From: Cyanobacteria bacterium CYA
Lineage (GTDB): Bacteria; Planctomycetota; Phycisphaerae; Phycisphaerales; UBA1924
Direction of reading: 5' to 3'
NCBI GenBank assembly: GCA_008363215.1
Contig: RHKP01000028.1
Span: forward strand, 1-38,685
Length of the DNA: 38,685 nucleotides
In this document: one piece after another, positions 17,248 to 25,073 of the stretch
Numbering within the stretch: the first letter of the stretch is position 1
How the letters are laid out: each line of letters begins with the position of its first letter
Translations under genes and position numbers: made by a program
The notes under the pieces: generated by a model
What the model was told of the DNA's origin: nothing
The model's database searches: none
What the model saw: the letters and a program-made list of their open reading frames with translations, nothing else

Positions 17248-17536
17248 CTACCGCGCCCGGTTGAGTCCCGACGCTCTGAGAAAATCTGACAGGCTGCGGA
17301 AACCCTCGCGCCGCGACGCCTCTTCCAGCCGCATCTTCTCTTCCGAGGTCAGACGGATGTTGACCTGCTGATCGCGCTTGCCCTCGCGGGCCGGAGCGGG
17401 AGGCTGCTGCCCGAGTTCGAGCATGGTGGCGATCGAGAGTCTTGCCGTCTGCCATGGCCAAGGGAAGTTCGACCGTCCGCCCCAGATAGCCGACTTCCGG
17501 CTCCTCACTGAGGACCAACTGGTAGGACCGGGCCAT
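17248..17536 (-). pseudogene. hicB: HicB-family antitoxin, frame-broken
   Basis: HicB neutralises HicA and usually represses its own operon. Here the N-terminal half reads MARSYQLVLSEEPEVGYLGRTVELPLAMADGKT in one frame (from 17536). The C-terminal half (TMLELGQQPPAPAREG, then DQQVNIRLTSEEKMRLEEAS) continues in another frame to the stop at 17248. The frames switch near 17435-17445. About a dozen residues normally lying between the two halves are also missing, so an out-of-frame deletion is the simplest reading. The C-terminus resembles a short DNA-binding helix module. The sequence cannot tell a real mutation from a sequencing error. The preceding frame has no clear start upstream of Met at 17536. 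Confidence 0.7.
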
Positions 17537-17576
17537 CGCCTCGGCCTGCTCAAGGACCTTCGGGTCAAACGGGCGG

Positions 17577-17798
17577 TCAAGAGCGGGCTTCGTCGTCGTG
17601 CTGGCCGAGCGCTTTGATCGCTTGCTTGACTTGCCGGACGTAGACCCCTTTGACCTTGTTCCCGTGGACGGGGATGGAGAGGATCGGCCTGTCTTCGCCG
17701 CCGAAGATGTGGTGCGAGCCTTTGATGCGGATGAGTTGCCAGCCATTCTTCTTCAACAGTCGTTCGAGGTGCGCAAAGCGCATCTCTGGGTGTCTCAT
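17577..17798 (-). CDS. hicA: HicA-family mRNA interferase toxin
   Basis: HicA is a small ribosome-independent mRNA interferase with a double-stranded RNA-binding-like fold. The 73-residue protein has the expected length and the motif GSHHIFGG with its catalytic histidine, followed by LSIPVHGNKVKGVYVRQVKQAIKAL. The gene precedes the hicB remnant in the usual toxin-first order. A strong promoter with an operator-like inverted repeat lies just upstream (17831-17859). ATG 17798 is chosen; Met6 at 17783 is an alternative. The toxin looks intact while its antitoxin is broken. Confidence 0.85.
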   Translation of the reverse strand: MRHPEMRFAHLERLLKKNGWQLIRIKGSHHIFGGEDRPILSIPVHGNKVKGVYVRQVKQAIKALGQHDDEARS

Positions 17799-17830
17799 TC
17801 TTGTTTTCTTGGGAGGGTGAACTCGCGTCC

Positions 17831-17859
17831 AGTGTATAGCCGAGCCTATACGCTGTCAA
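17831..17859 (-). promoter_or_regulatory. hicAB promoter with internal operator palindrome
   Basis: On the minus strand a perfect TTGACA -35 box (17854-17859) is separated by 17 nt from TACACT (17831-17836). Between and across the -10 lies the inverted repeat GTATAG-N6-CTATAC (17834-17839 with 17846-17851), extendable to 10-bp arms with one wobble pair. The start of transcription would fall about 26 nt before hicA. The arrangement suits autoregulation by a HicA/HicB-type repressor, which is an inference. Confidence 0.7.
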
Positions 17860-17876
17860 GCGGGTCGTGCTCCCAC

Positions 17877-17910
17877 CCGGAGAGGTGCCCGAGGACGGGC
17901 ACTTCTCCGG
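17877..17910. repeat. 15-bp stem hairpin between hicA and ftsW
   Basis: Arms 17877-17891 and 17896-17910 pair over 15 bp with a single G-T wobble and a 4-nt loop (AGGA). No T run follows on either strand, so it is not a classical terminator. It contains GTGCCCG/CGGGCAC, like other palindromes in the window. From 17911 to 17997 the plus strand is almost pure C and T. Confidence 0.65.
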
Positions 17911-18009
17911 CGTCTGCCAACTTCTCCACCTCCCACTCTGCCACCTCGCCACTTCCCCATCTCGCCTCCTCCCTCGCCTCTTCCCCCTCACCCTGCCGAT
18001 AATCACTCC

Positions 18010-19269
18010 ATGCTCCGCTCCGGGCACATCATCGTTCTCTGCGCGCTGGCGCTGCTGACGGTCGGCGTCGTCATGGTCAACTCCGCCGAAATGGCCGTCG
18101 CACCCATCGCCACCAACGCCGACGGAACCTCCGCCGGCATCGCCTCACGCGGCGTCACCTTTGAGTCGATCGTCTCCAGTACCGCGGCCATGCACCTCGT
18201 TCTGGCCATGCTCGCCCTCATCGCCGCCGCACTGCTGCCCATCGACAAGATCGCGCAGTTGACCAGCCGCCTGCCGCGCCTCACGCCCCCTCATTACCTC
18301 CTCGGCTTGGGCGTCCTCATCCTGCTCCTCGGGCTTTCCACCGTCTACTGGCCCTTCATCGCCAACCCCCAGAACGGCTCGCACCGATGGATCACCATCG
18401 GTCCCATCCGCTCCGTGCAGCCCTCCGAGCCCGCAAAATGGCTCATCATCTGGCTCGCCGCGGCATACGGCATCTGGATCGGACGCCATCGCCTCCGGCA
18501 ATTCTGGACCGGCTTCCTCCCAGGCCTGGCCGCGGTCGGCATCGTCTCCGCCTTCGTCGTGCATGAAGACCTCGGCACCGGAGTCCTCATGGCCTCGGCC
18601 GCCAGCATCGTCCTCCTCGCCGCCGGCGCACGATTCTGGCACTTTGCCCTCTTCATCCCCCTCGGACTCCTCGGCATCGTCGCCGCCATTCTCCAGAACC
18701 CATACCGCATCGACCGCATCGCCGCTTTCCTCAACCCCTACGTAGACCCCCAGCAGACCGGGTTCCACATGATCCAGTCGATGGCCGCCGTCGCCGGCGG
18801 AGGCTTCACCGGACGCGGTCTGGGCTACGGGCTCCAGAAGTTCGGCTACCTGCCTGAAGATCAGACCGACTTCCTCTTCGCCGTCATCTGCGAAGAACTG
18901 GGCACCGCCGGTGCTTCGCTCATCCTCGTGCTCTACGCGGTACTCGCCTGGACCATGCTCGCCGTCGTCCGCCGCGAAACCGACCCGCTGCTTCGCCTCG
19001 GCGGGCTTGGCGTCATGAGCGTCCTGACGCTCCAGGCCACAATCAATCTGGTCGTCGTCACCGGACTGGGTCCCACCAAGGGCATCGCCCTCCCGCTTCT
19101 CAGCGCCGGCGGCACCGGCTGGATCCTCACCGCCGCATCCCTCGGTCTGATGGTCGCGATGGACCGCAGACATGCGCGGGCCTTCCGCGGCGACGCCGCT
19201 CCCGCGCTCGCGCTGGAGGGCTCGGCGGCCCGGACCGCAGGCCCAGTGGTACGGGCATCCCGCCCGTGA
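18010..19269 (+). CDS. ftsW: Peptidoglycan glycosyltransferase FtsW (SEDS family)
   Basis: FtsW polymerises septal peptidoglycan in the inner membrane. The 419-residue protein has the SEDS topology of about ten membrane helices and the family motifs NGSHRWI, SVQPSEPAKW, the catalytic-region loop GGGFTGRGLGYGLQKFGYLPEDQTDF in pieces, and GLGPTKGIALPLLSAGGTGW. Its adjacency to murG favours FtsW over RodA. A GATAAT box (17998-18003) lies 6 nt before the ATG without a ribosome site, so the message may be leaderless. The last residues (GPVVRASRP) are encoded by a small palindromic element, so the C-terminal tail looks element-derived. Confidence 0.93.
   Translation: MLRSGHIIVLCALALLTVGVVMVNSAEMAVAPIATNADGTSAGIASRGVTFESIVSSTAAMHLVLAMLALIAAALLPIDKIAQLTSRLPRLTPPHYLLGLGVLILLLGLSTVYWPFIANPQNGSHRWITIGPIRSVQPSEPAKWLIIWLAAAYGIWIGRHRLRQFWTGFLPGLAAVGIVSAFVVHEDLGTGVLMASAASIVLLAAGARFWHFALFIPLGLLGIVAAILQNPYRIDRIAAFLNPYVDPQQTGFHMIQSMAAVAGGGFTGRGLGYGLQKFGYLPEDQTDFLFAVICEELGTAGASLILVLYAVLAWTMLAVVRRETDPLLRLGGLGVMSVLTLQATINLVVVTGLGPTKGIALPLLSAGGTGWILTAASLGLMVAMDRRHARAFRGDAAPALALEGSAARTAGPVVRASRP
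19251..19267. repeat. Palindromic element spanning the ftsW stop and murG start
   Basis: ACGGGC (19251-19256) and GCCCGT (19262-19267) form a perfect 6-bp inverted repeat around ATCCC. It matches the first part of the element at 15916. Its right arm supplies the GTG start of murG (19266) and leads into the TGA stop of ftsW (19267-19269). Confidence 0.65.
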
Positions 19270-20372
19270 GTCTCCAAGCCGTCATCTTCGCCGGCGGCGG
19301 CACGGGTGGACACATCTTTCCCGCCATCGCCATCCTCGAATCTCTGCACGCCCGGCAGCCGGATCTTCCGCCCCTGTTCCTCTGCTCCTCGCGCGATATC
19401 GATCGCCGCATCCTCGAACCGCGCGCCCTCGCATTTCGCCCGGTTCCCGCTCGCCCCTTCTCGCTGCGCCCCGGGCCGCTGCTCCAGTTCGTACGCACCT
19501 GGTCAGGTGTGGTGCGCTCCTGCACCAGCGCGATCGCGTCGCATCTCCAGAAGCACGGCGTGGCGCCCGAATCGGCGGCCCTGGTCGCAACGGGGGGCTT
19601 TGTTTCCGCCCCGGCCGTGGCGGCCGCACGCAGACTCGGACTTCACACGGCGCTGGTCAACCTCGACGCCATCCCCGGCAAGGCCAACCGCCATCTGGCC
19701 TCCAGGACCGACGTGATCTTCAGCACCTATCAAGCGCTGGGGGCCCAACTCGTCGGGCCCATCGTCCGGCGCGAAGCGCGCGCCCCCCGCGATCGCGCCG
19801 CATGCCGAAGGCGGTTCGATCTGGAACCTGCCCGGCGCACGCTGCTGGTCACCGGCGCCAGCCAGGGCGCCGAGTCGCTCAACCGCCTCGTTCCGTCACT
19901 GGTCCGTCACAACCCACAGGCCTTTGCCGACTGGCAGATTCTCCACCAGGCCGGTCCTGAACGCAGCGCCGACGTACAAGCGTCATACGCATCTCTGCCC
20001 GTGCGAGCCGAAGTCGTCGAACTGATCGACGACGTGGGCTCGATGTGGGGAGCGGCCGATCTGGCGATCGCGCGGGCCGGCGCGGGCACCGTCGCCGAAG
20101 CCTGGATCAACCGCGTTCCGACCGTCTTCTTGCCCTATCCCTACCACCCGGACGAACACCAGCGCCACAACGCGATGCCCCTGCAATCCGCCGGCGCCGC
20201 TCTGATCTGCCGCGACCTGATCGACCCGGAACGCAATATCGCGGCGCACGCTGAGATGCTGGTACGCTTGCTCACTGAATCTCGGGGGCTGCTTGCCATG
20301 TCTTCCGGCTTCGAGCGACTGGCACCGCCCGACGGGGCCGAGGCCATCGCTTCACACCTCCGAAACTTGTGA
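19266..20372 (+). CDS. murG: UDP-N-acetylglucosamine:lipid-linked N-acetylmuramyl-pentapeptide transferase MurG
   Basis: MurG adds GlcNAc to lipid I to make lipid II on the cytoplasmic face of the membrane. The 368-residue protein has the N-terminal glycine-rich loop GGGTGGHIFPA, the donor-domain motif TGASQGAESLN, and the UDP-GlcNAc-binding signature ARAGAGTVAEAWINRVPTVFLPYPY in pieces, followed by DEHQRHNA. The GTG start overlaps the ftsW stop (GTGA), so translation is coupled and FtsW and MurG are produced together. Confidence 0.94.
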   Translation: MSLQAVIFAGGGTGGHIFPAIAILESLHARQPDLPPLFLCSSRDIDRRILEPRALAFRPVPARPFSLRPGPLLQFVRTWSGVVRSCTSAIASHLQKHGVAPESAALVATGGFVSAPAVAAARRLGLHTALVNLDAIPGKANRHLASRTDVIFSTYQALGAQLVGPIVRREARAPRDRAACRRRFDLEPARRTLLVTGASQGAESLNRLVPSLVRHNPQAFADWQILHQAGPERSADVQASYASLPVRAEVVELIDDVGSMWGAADLAIARAGAGTVAEAWINRVPTVFLPYPYHPDEHQRHNAMPLQSAGAALICRDLIDPERNIAAHAEMLVRLLTESRGLLAMSSGFERLAPPDGAEAIASHLRNL

Positions 20373-20502
20373 GGCCGTATCTCGTATATCGCTTATGTGA
20401 TCGGAGGGGGGAAATGCTCAAGCGCTCCGCCCAACGATGTGCTGAGATGCGTCCGACACCCAGCGCTCGGCCGGACTGGGCGCAGATGTAGACTTGGAGC
20501 CC

Positions 20503-21054
20503 ATGAGCCTCGAAACCAGCCAATCTCCCCAGACGCATCAGGCGTGGTGCGTCATCTGGCGCGCACCCGACACGGCGGTGCCCGTCGAACTGCGCGGAGC
20601 GCTGGATCGCAGGGGCGTCCACGCCGTCGAGTGTGATAACGCGTGCTGGGCCACGGCCGAGTTGTGCCGGCTTCATGCCGCTCAGCCCGAATCACCGGTG
20701 ATTCTGCTGCTGGTGGATCCCGCTTCGCTGGAGGAAGTCGACGAGGTGATCGCCGTGGCCGAACACTACGCCCCGCACGCGACCGCCTGGGTGTATGAAT
20801 CCCAGGTCAGTCCGCCGTTGCGCGCGCTGGACAGACCACACCGCGGGCAGAACGCAGCAGACAGCCAGAGCACCCGGAACCTGGAAGATCCAGCCGGGCT
20901 GAGGTTGACCGAAGTGCCGGGCCATGACGACGAGTTGAAGACCGATAACCCCACCCCTCTTTGTGAAATGGGGCAAGAGTCGCCTTCCATTTTGTCGCGA
21001 GATGAACTTGCTTCTCTCAAACACCCTGATCGGGTGAGTGGTCCTGATGCATGA
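20503..21054 (+). CDS. Uncharacterised protein, possible degenerate receiver-like domain
   Basis: A 183-residue protein that I do not recognise. Residues about 15-105 alternate hydrophobic strands and helices (AWCVIWRAPD, ILLLVDPASLEEVDEVIAVAEHYAPHATAWVYE), like a response-regulator fold without the phospho-acceptor pattern. The rest is polar and probably disordered. It overlaps the following GGDEF gene by 8 bp, so the two are co-translated and probably act in the same signalling pathway. A TAGACT box lies 8 nt before the ATG, with GGAG as a possible ribosome site. Confidence 0.6.
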   Translation: MSLETSQSPQTHQAWCVIWRAPDTAVPVELRGALDRRGVHAVECDNACWATAELCRLHAAQPESPVILLLVDPASLEEVDEVIAVAEHYAPHATAWVYESQVSPPLRALDRPHRGQNAADSQSTRNLEDPAGLRLTEVPGHDDELKTDNPTPLCEMGQESPSILSRDELASLKHPDRVSGPDA

Positions 21055-22384
21055 TGTCAGGGACCGAGCACTTCGACAGTCGAGAAGCAGAGTGGCAAGC
21101 ACCCGAGAAAACTATCCGGGCGACCCCCCCTCGCGCGGGATTCTGGGCGTCATCGTCGGCAGCCAGGGTGACCTCTCGCGCCTGGTTCGCGATGCGGGCT
21201 TCACCCTCCGACGGGTACCCACCCTCCTCGACGCGGTCGCGCTGCTCTCCAGCCTTCCCCCAGAAGCGGGGCTGGACCGGATCGTCCTGCTCTCTCAGGG
21301 CTCCGCCTCCGCGCAATCACTTCAGGATTTCATCGAAGCACTCCGGCACGTCGATCGTACCTTGAGTGTGGCGCATATCGGGCCGTGTGAGCCCCAGATA
21401 CGCGAACTGGTTGATGGCGTGGTCAGCACAGTGATGGAGCCAGAGGAAATCCGGGCGATCATCGACGGGCGCGAGCGCTGCCTGCCCGAAATGCCTGTAC
21501 AGGTGCTCACCAGCACGCCGATGCGGCGCTCCCGGGCCGGCGACATCGCCGACGCCCTGCTGGTCCGAAAACTCATGCTCGGTGAAGACCTGCTCGAACC
21601 GGCAGTCGAACTGCTGCGCGGGCGCGAGCCTGCGGCGCAGTATCGCCACGCCGCCGAACCGCCCACCAGCGGCGTTCTCCGCGCCGAAGTGCGGTGCGAG
21701 ATGGACACGGTGGGCTTCATCGAAGCCCCCGGCGGATTCGACGCGGGCGTGCTGAATGCTCACGCCGCCTGGCTGAGCGCCTGGCTGACGCTTGAAGCCC
21801 GCTATCGCGAACAACGCATCGAGGCCCTGACCGATCCGCTGACCGGCGCCTGGAACCGGCGCTACTTTGAGCGGTACCTGTCCATGGCCATCGAGCAGGC
21901 CAAGCAGGCTCGCCTCACCGTCACCGTCCTCGTCTTCGACATCGACGAGTTCAAGCAGTACAACGACGCCTTCGGACACGCCGCCGGGGACGAGATTCTT
22001 CGTGAAACCGTGCGGATGCTGCGGAGCGTGATCCGCCCGTCTGACCGGGTGTGCCGCATCGGGGGCGACGAGTTCGCGGTGATCTTCTACGAGCCGCGCG
22101 GGCCCCGCGTACCGACCAGCAAGCCGCCAGAATCCATCTATCGCCTGGCCAAACGGTTCCAATCACAGATCTCCGGGCACCGCTTCCCCAAACTGGGGCG
22201 CGAGGCGCCAGGCACGCTGACCATCTCCGGAGGGCTGGCAACCTATCCGTGGGACGGGCAAGACCCGCGCACCTTGCTCGATCGAGCCGACGAACTGGCG
22301 ATCCACAGCAAGAAGGCCGGCAAGAACGTCATCACGCTCGGTCCCGGCGCCCTGCGCGAATGTGTCGACCCGCTGGACGAGTGA
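21047..22384 (+). CDS. Diguanylate cyclase with N-terminal receiver-like region
   Basis: The 445-residue protein ends in a GGDEF domain that makes cyclic di-GMP from two GTP. Visible motifs are DPLTGAWNRRYFE, VFDIDEFKQYND, the intact active-site GGDEF (residues 339-343), and an RxxD inhibitory site RPSD (330-333) exactly five residues before it, implying product feedback. The N-terminal part (ILGVIVGSQGDLSRLVRDAGF and following) looks like a receiver-type fold lacking an obvious phospho-aspartate, resembling the upstream neighbour. No membrane helix is visible, so it should be cytoplasmic. ATG 21047 is chosen; GTG 21038 is in frame. Confidence 0.9.
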   Translation: MHDVRDRALRQSRSRVASTRENYPGDPPSRGILGVIVGSQGDLSRLVRDAGFTLRRVPTLLDAVALLSSLPPEAGLDRIVLLSQGSASAQSLQDFIEALRHVDRTLSVAHIGPCEPQIRELVDGVVSTVMEPEEIRAIIDGRERCLPEMPVQVLTSTPMRRSRAGDIADALLVRKLMLGEDLLEPAVELLRGREPAAQYRHAAEPPTSGVLRAEVRCEMDTVGFIEAPGGFDAGVLNAHAAWLSAWLTLEARYREQRIEALTDPLTGAWNRRYFERYLSMAIEQAKQARLTVTVLVFDIDEFKQYNDAFGHAAGDEILRETVRMLRSVIRPSDRVCRIGGDEFAVIFYEPRGPRVPTSKPPESIYRLAKRFQSQISGHRFPKLGREAPGTLTISGGLATYPWDGQDPRTLLDRADELAIHSKKAGKNVITLGPGALRECVDPLDE

Positions 22385-22524
22385 GAGCAACTTGTGATTT
22401 GCATCGCGCTGGTGCGTCCGGCTGACGGGCTTTCGACGGTGCACGCCGAACCTGAGCCATCGAAGGCTCGGATCGTCCCACTTTCGGGCCCCGGAAGCAC
22501 CCTGCCCGCGGCCTTTCACCGGCG

Positions 22525-23298
22525 CTACTGAATCGGCCTGGTCGTCAGCCTTGCCCGCAGCCCGAAACTGCACAGCCAGACGGCCAGGAAGCACGCGATG
22601 AAGAACTCGCGCGCCTCCGACCCGCCCAGTTGATACAGCAACGAATGCATCTCGCTCTCCGGGCGAAACCCGCGATACGCCGCGTCAAAGCCCCGCCCCA
22701 CCAGGTTCATCGAGGCCGCCGCGATGCCCGCGTTCGTCGGCCAGAACCAGTCGACCGGCCTGGTCACGTCAGACCGCCAACGCTTGTTGCGGATCCTTCG
22801 CGCGATCGGAACCACGATGCCGCCCACGAGCATCCACAACTCCACCGCCGAGCGCGGCTGCATGTTCAGCATCGGGTGCGTATTGTGCAGGTTGGTCTCT
22901 GCCTGCTTGTTCACGCCCGCCAGTGCCTCGGGCGTGCCCCAGCCGAAGTAGTGCTGCCCCCACGAGGCCTCTTCGCCCGCAAAATAGATGCACGCCAGCG
23001 CCCACATCAGAATCCACCAGCGGATCCAGCGCCGCGGAAACCGCCCCCGAGCCGCCGCGTAGAGCGCAGCCGCAATCCCCGGCAGCAGCACCACCACCGT
23101 CGCGTGCTCGAAGAATCCCGATTCAGGTGAGAGCCACCAGTCGGCCGCATCCACGTTGACCAGCACGGACACAATGAACGCGAGCATGAGCCCGACAGGC
23201 AGCGCGGCCGCAAACGCCCACGGGAGATCATGCCTCCCGGCACGCGGCGCAATGCCGGATTCCGTGCTCACGGGCTCATTGCTCGTCGATCCGCTCAT
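22525..23298 (-). CDS. Multi-pass membrane protein with EEASWGQ motif, function unknown
   Basis: A 257-residue protein with about six hydrophobic segments, beginning at ATG 23298 where GAGGGG lies just upstream. The most distinctive stretch is YFAGEEASWGQHYFGWGTPE followed by NKQAETNLHN. I have seen this acidic/aromatic motif in uncharacterised bacterial membrane proteins. It could mark an active or ligand site at the membrane surface. It is convergent with the diguanylate cyclase gene. The 140 bp between them hold a weak hairpin (GAGCC/GGCTC near 22452-22470) without a T run. Confidence 0.65.
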   Translation of the reverse strand: MSGSTSNEPVSTESGIAPRAGRHDLPWAFAAALPVGLMLAFIVSVLVNVDAADWWLSPESGFFEHATVVVLLPGIAAALYAAARGRFPRRWIRWWILMWALACIYFAGEEASWGQHYFGWGTPEALAGVNKQAETNLHNTHPMLNMQPRSAVELWMLVGGIVVPIARRIRNKRWRSDVTRPVDWFWPTNAGIAAASMNLVGRGFDAAYRGFRPESEMHSLLYQLGGSEAREFFIACFLAVWLCSFGLRARLTTRPIQ

Positions 23299-23474
23299 GC
23301 GCCCCTCACAGCGGGCCAAGTCTAGCCAAATCGGCGCGGCGACGAGGTTCCCGGCCACGACCAATGCCGCCAGGGCACATGGGAGGCTGCACTCGTCGCT
23401 GGCCTGGCGCGTTCACGCCGGTGGGGTAGATGGCCGACGGCTGACGTGCCGATGGGAGGCCTGCCGATGGGGGC

Positions 23475-23654
23475 TTGCGCACAGAGGTGCCACCGACTTG
23501 CGTCTTGGCAAGTCGGTGCGAGCCAGGGGTCTCACCGAGTTCGCAATGCCGAACTCGGTGGCACAAAACTCGGTGCCACCTGCCGTTGCGCACAGAGGTG
23601 CCACCGACTTGCGTCTTGGCAAGTCGGTGCGGGCCGGTCAGGGGTCTCACCGAT
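23475..23654. repeat. Direct repeats made of hairpins
   Basis: A 46-bp sequence occurs perfectly twice (23475-23520 and 23586-23631), each followed by a near-identical CAGGGGTCTCACCGA segment. Within each copy CACCGACTTGC and GCAAGTCGGTG form an 11-bp stem. Between the copies a second 11-bp stem pairs CACCGAGTTCG with CGAACTCGGTG. The gap between the membrane protein and the zinc-ribbon gene (23299-23771) contains no convincing gene; open frames there run through the hairpins. Confidence 0.8.
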
Positions 23655-23771
23655 GGAGTGGCGCGCCGAGGAGATATGCGGATTCCGTTTCGAGATGAAG
23701 TACCCCCCGATGCCGATGTCGGTGGTCGTGCTGCGCGATCCGGCCGACTCGGACGTGAAGTGAGGGATGGG

Positions 23772-24014
23772 CTACTTGCCCGTGGTGGGTGCGCTGCGCC
23801 GGCGACGGCGGGGAACGCCCGCGATCACCCCGCCGTAGACGTAGTGAGGATTGTCCTCGCTCAGTTTGGCCTGGCAGACGGCGCAGGCGAGTTCCCACTG
23901 CCCGTTGGCGCGGCACTTGATGCGGTACAGTTTGCGCGTAGGGTGGGCGCACATCGGACACACCCTGACCGGAACGGGTGGTTTTTCAGGTTGTCCGGGT
24001 GTGCCCTTCTGCAT
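23772..24014 (-). CDS. Small zinc-ribbon protein
   Basis: An 80-residue protein with two CxxC knuckles (VCPMCAHPTRK and ACAVCQAKL) separated by about 23 residues and linked by RIKCRANGQWELACAVC in pieces, then SEDNPHYVYGG and a basic tail. This is a classical structural zinc ribbon, perhaps binding nucleic acid through its basic C-terminus. ATG 24014 is chosen; GTG 24053 is an in-frame alternative. Neither has a strong ribosome site. No partner gene identifies its role. Confidence 0.6.
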   Translation of the reverse strand: MQKGTPGQPEKPPVPVRVCPMCAHPTRKLYRIKCRANGQWELACAVCQAKLSEDNPHYVYGGVIAGVPRRRRRSAPTTGK

Positions 24015-24392
24015 TACGAGAGATCCATCACGCCAGCGTGGATGTTCAACCACTCTAACGCCGTCGCGATTCCGATGTTTCTGACACCGAACGAGCGAAG
24101 CGGAAGATTGTTTGGATTGTCAGCCCGGGCATTTCGCCCGATCATCCTCGGCTGAGGAACTATCGGGAAAGCGCGGGTGATTGCGTGAGCGGAGAGAAGA
24201 ATCGAGGCTCGTGATCGCCTGTTCGGCTGGCAGAAGTGATCCGAAGCGCACAAAATACCCCGACGAGGGGGGTCGTCGGGGCTGGTAAAACTGGAACGGG
24301 CCGCCGCGCGGGGGGCACGTGTGTCTTCTCTGGCTGGGCGAAGGGGTTGAGCACCGCAGCGGGGCGGCGATCCCGGTCGCCCCGTGCCGGCG
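24015..24392. other. Non-coding gap between the zinc-ribbon and cyclophilin genes
   Basis: About 380 bp on which I can support no gene. The right part holds the terminator of the cyclophilin operon. The rest presumably carries the promoter of the zinc-ribbon gene, but no clear -35/-10 pair was recognised. Confidence 0.5.
24250..24281 (-). terminator. Terminator of the TolC-cyclophilin operon
   Basis: A perfect 9-bp stem (24258-24266 with 24273-24281, 6-nt loop) is followed on the minus strand by TATTTTGTG. It lies about 110 bp downstream of the cyclophilin stop, in the right orientation to end that transcript. Confidence 0.7.
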
Positions 24393-25073
24393 TTATCCGC
24401 CGTTGCTCAGGCGGGTGGCTTTTTCGATCATCACGGGCTCGACCGGCACGTCCTGGTGTCCGGCCCGGGAGGTGGTGGCGACCTTGGCGATCGCGTCTAC
24501 GACCTCGGTGCCTTCCACGACCCTCCCGAACACCGCATATCCGGCGCCGTCGCGGGGCTGATCGAGGAACCCGTTATCGGCGACGTTGATGAAGAACTGG
24601 CTGGTCGCCGAGTCGGCCTGCCCGCCGAGGCGGGCCATCGCGACGGTGTACCGCGTGTTGGACAGCCCGTTCTGCCATTCGTTGCGGATGGGCGCATTGG
24701 TGCGGCGCTGGCTCATGGCGGTGGTGAAGCCCCCGCCCTGAATCATGAACCCGTCGATGACGCGATGGAAGATGGTGCCGTCGTAGGAACCGGCGTCGAC
24801 GTAGGCGAGGAAGTTCTCGGTGGAGATCGGCGCCTTGTCCTTGTCGAGTTCGAGGACGATGTCTCCCATGGTGGTGTCGAGTTTGACCTGCACGACGTTC
24901 TCCTTGACGGGCGTGGGTGTGGGATCGGGCGATGTGTTCTTCGTGGATGTGGAACCGGACTCGGTGGACGCCTCCTGCCTGGAGGACTCCTGGTTCGTGC
25001 ATGCGGGCAGCGCACACGCGGCGCCCAGCGCGAGCGCCAGGGCAAGCCTGACGCCGAGAGAACGATGACTCAT
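24393..25073 (-). CDS. Cyclophilin-type peptidyl-prolyl isomerase, predicted lipoprotein
   Basis: Cyclophilins catalyse cis-trans isomerisation at proline. The 226-residue precursor has a lipoprotein signal with lipobox LPAC (Cys25), then a Ser/Thr/Pro linker to about residue 60. The cyclophilin domain follows, with FHRVIDGFMIQGG (catalytic Arg in FHR), an AMARLGGQADSATSQFFINV segment and FGRVVEGTEVVDAI. Export to the periplasm or outer membrane is inferred from the lipobox. Its ATG overlaps the TGA of the upstream TolC-like gene, suggesting a shared envelope function, for example folding of outer-membrane proteins. Confidence 0.92.
   Translation of the reverse strand: MSHRSLGVRLALALALGAACALPACTNQESSRQEASTESGSTSTKNTSPDPTPTPVKENVVQVKLDTTMGDIVLELDKDKAPISTENFLAYVDAGSYDGTIFHRVIDGFMIQGGGFTTAMSQRRTNAPIRNEWQNGLSNTRYTVAMARLGGQADSATSQFFINVADNGFLDQPRDGAGYAVFGRVVEGTEVVDAIAKVATTSRAGHQDVPVEPVMIEKATRLSNGG

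Noticed and set aside
23446..24155. Open frames through the hairpin repeats before the zinc-ribbon gene
   Set aside because: They translate inverted repeats, lack ribosome sites and resemble nothing known.
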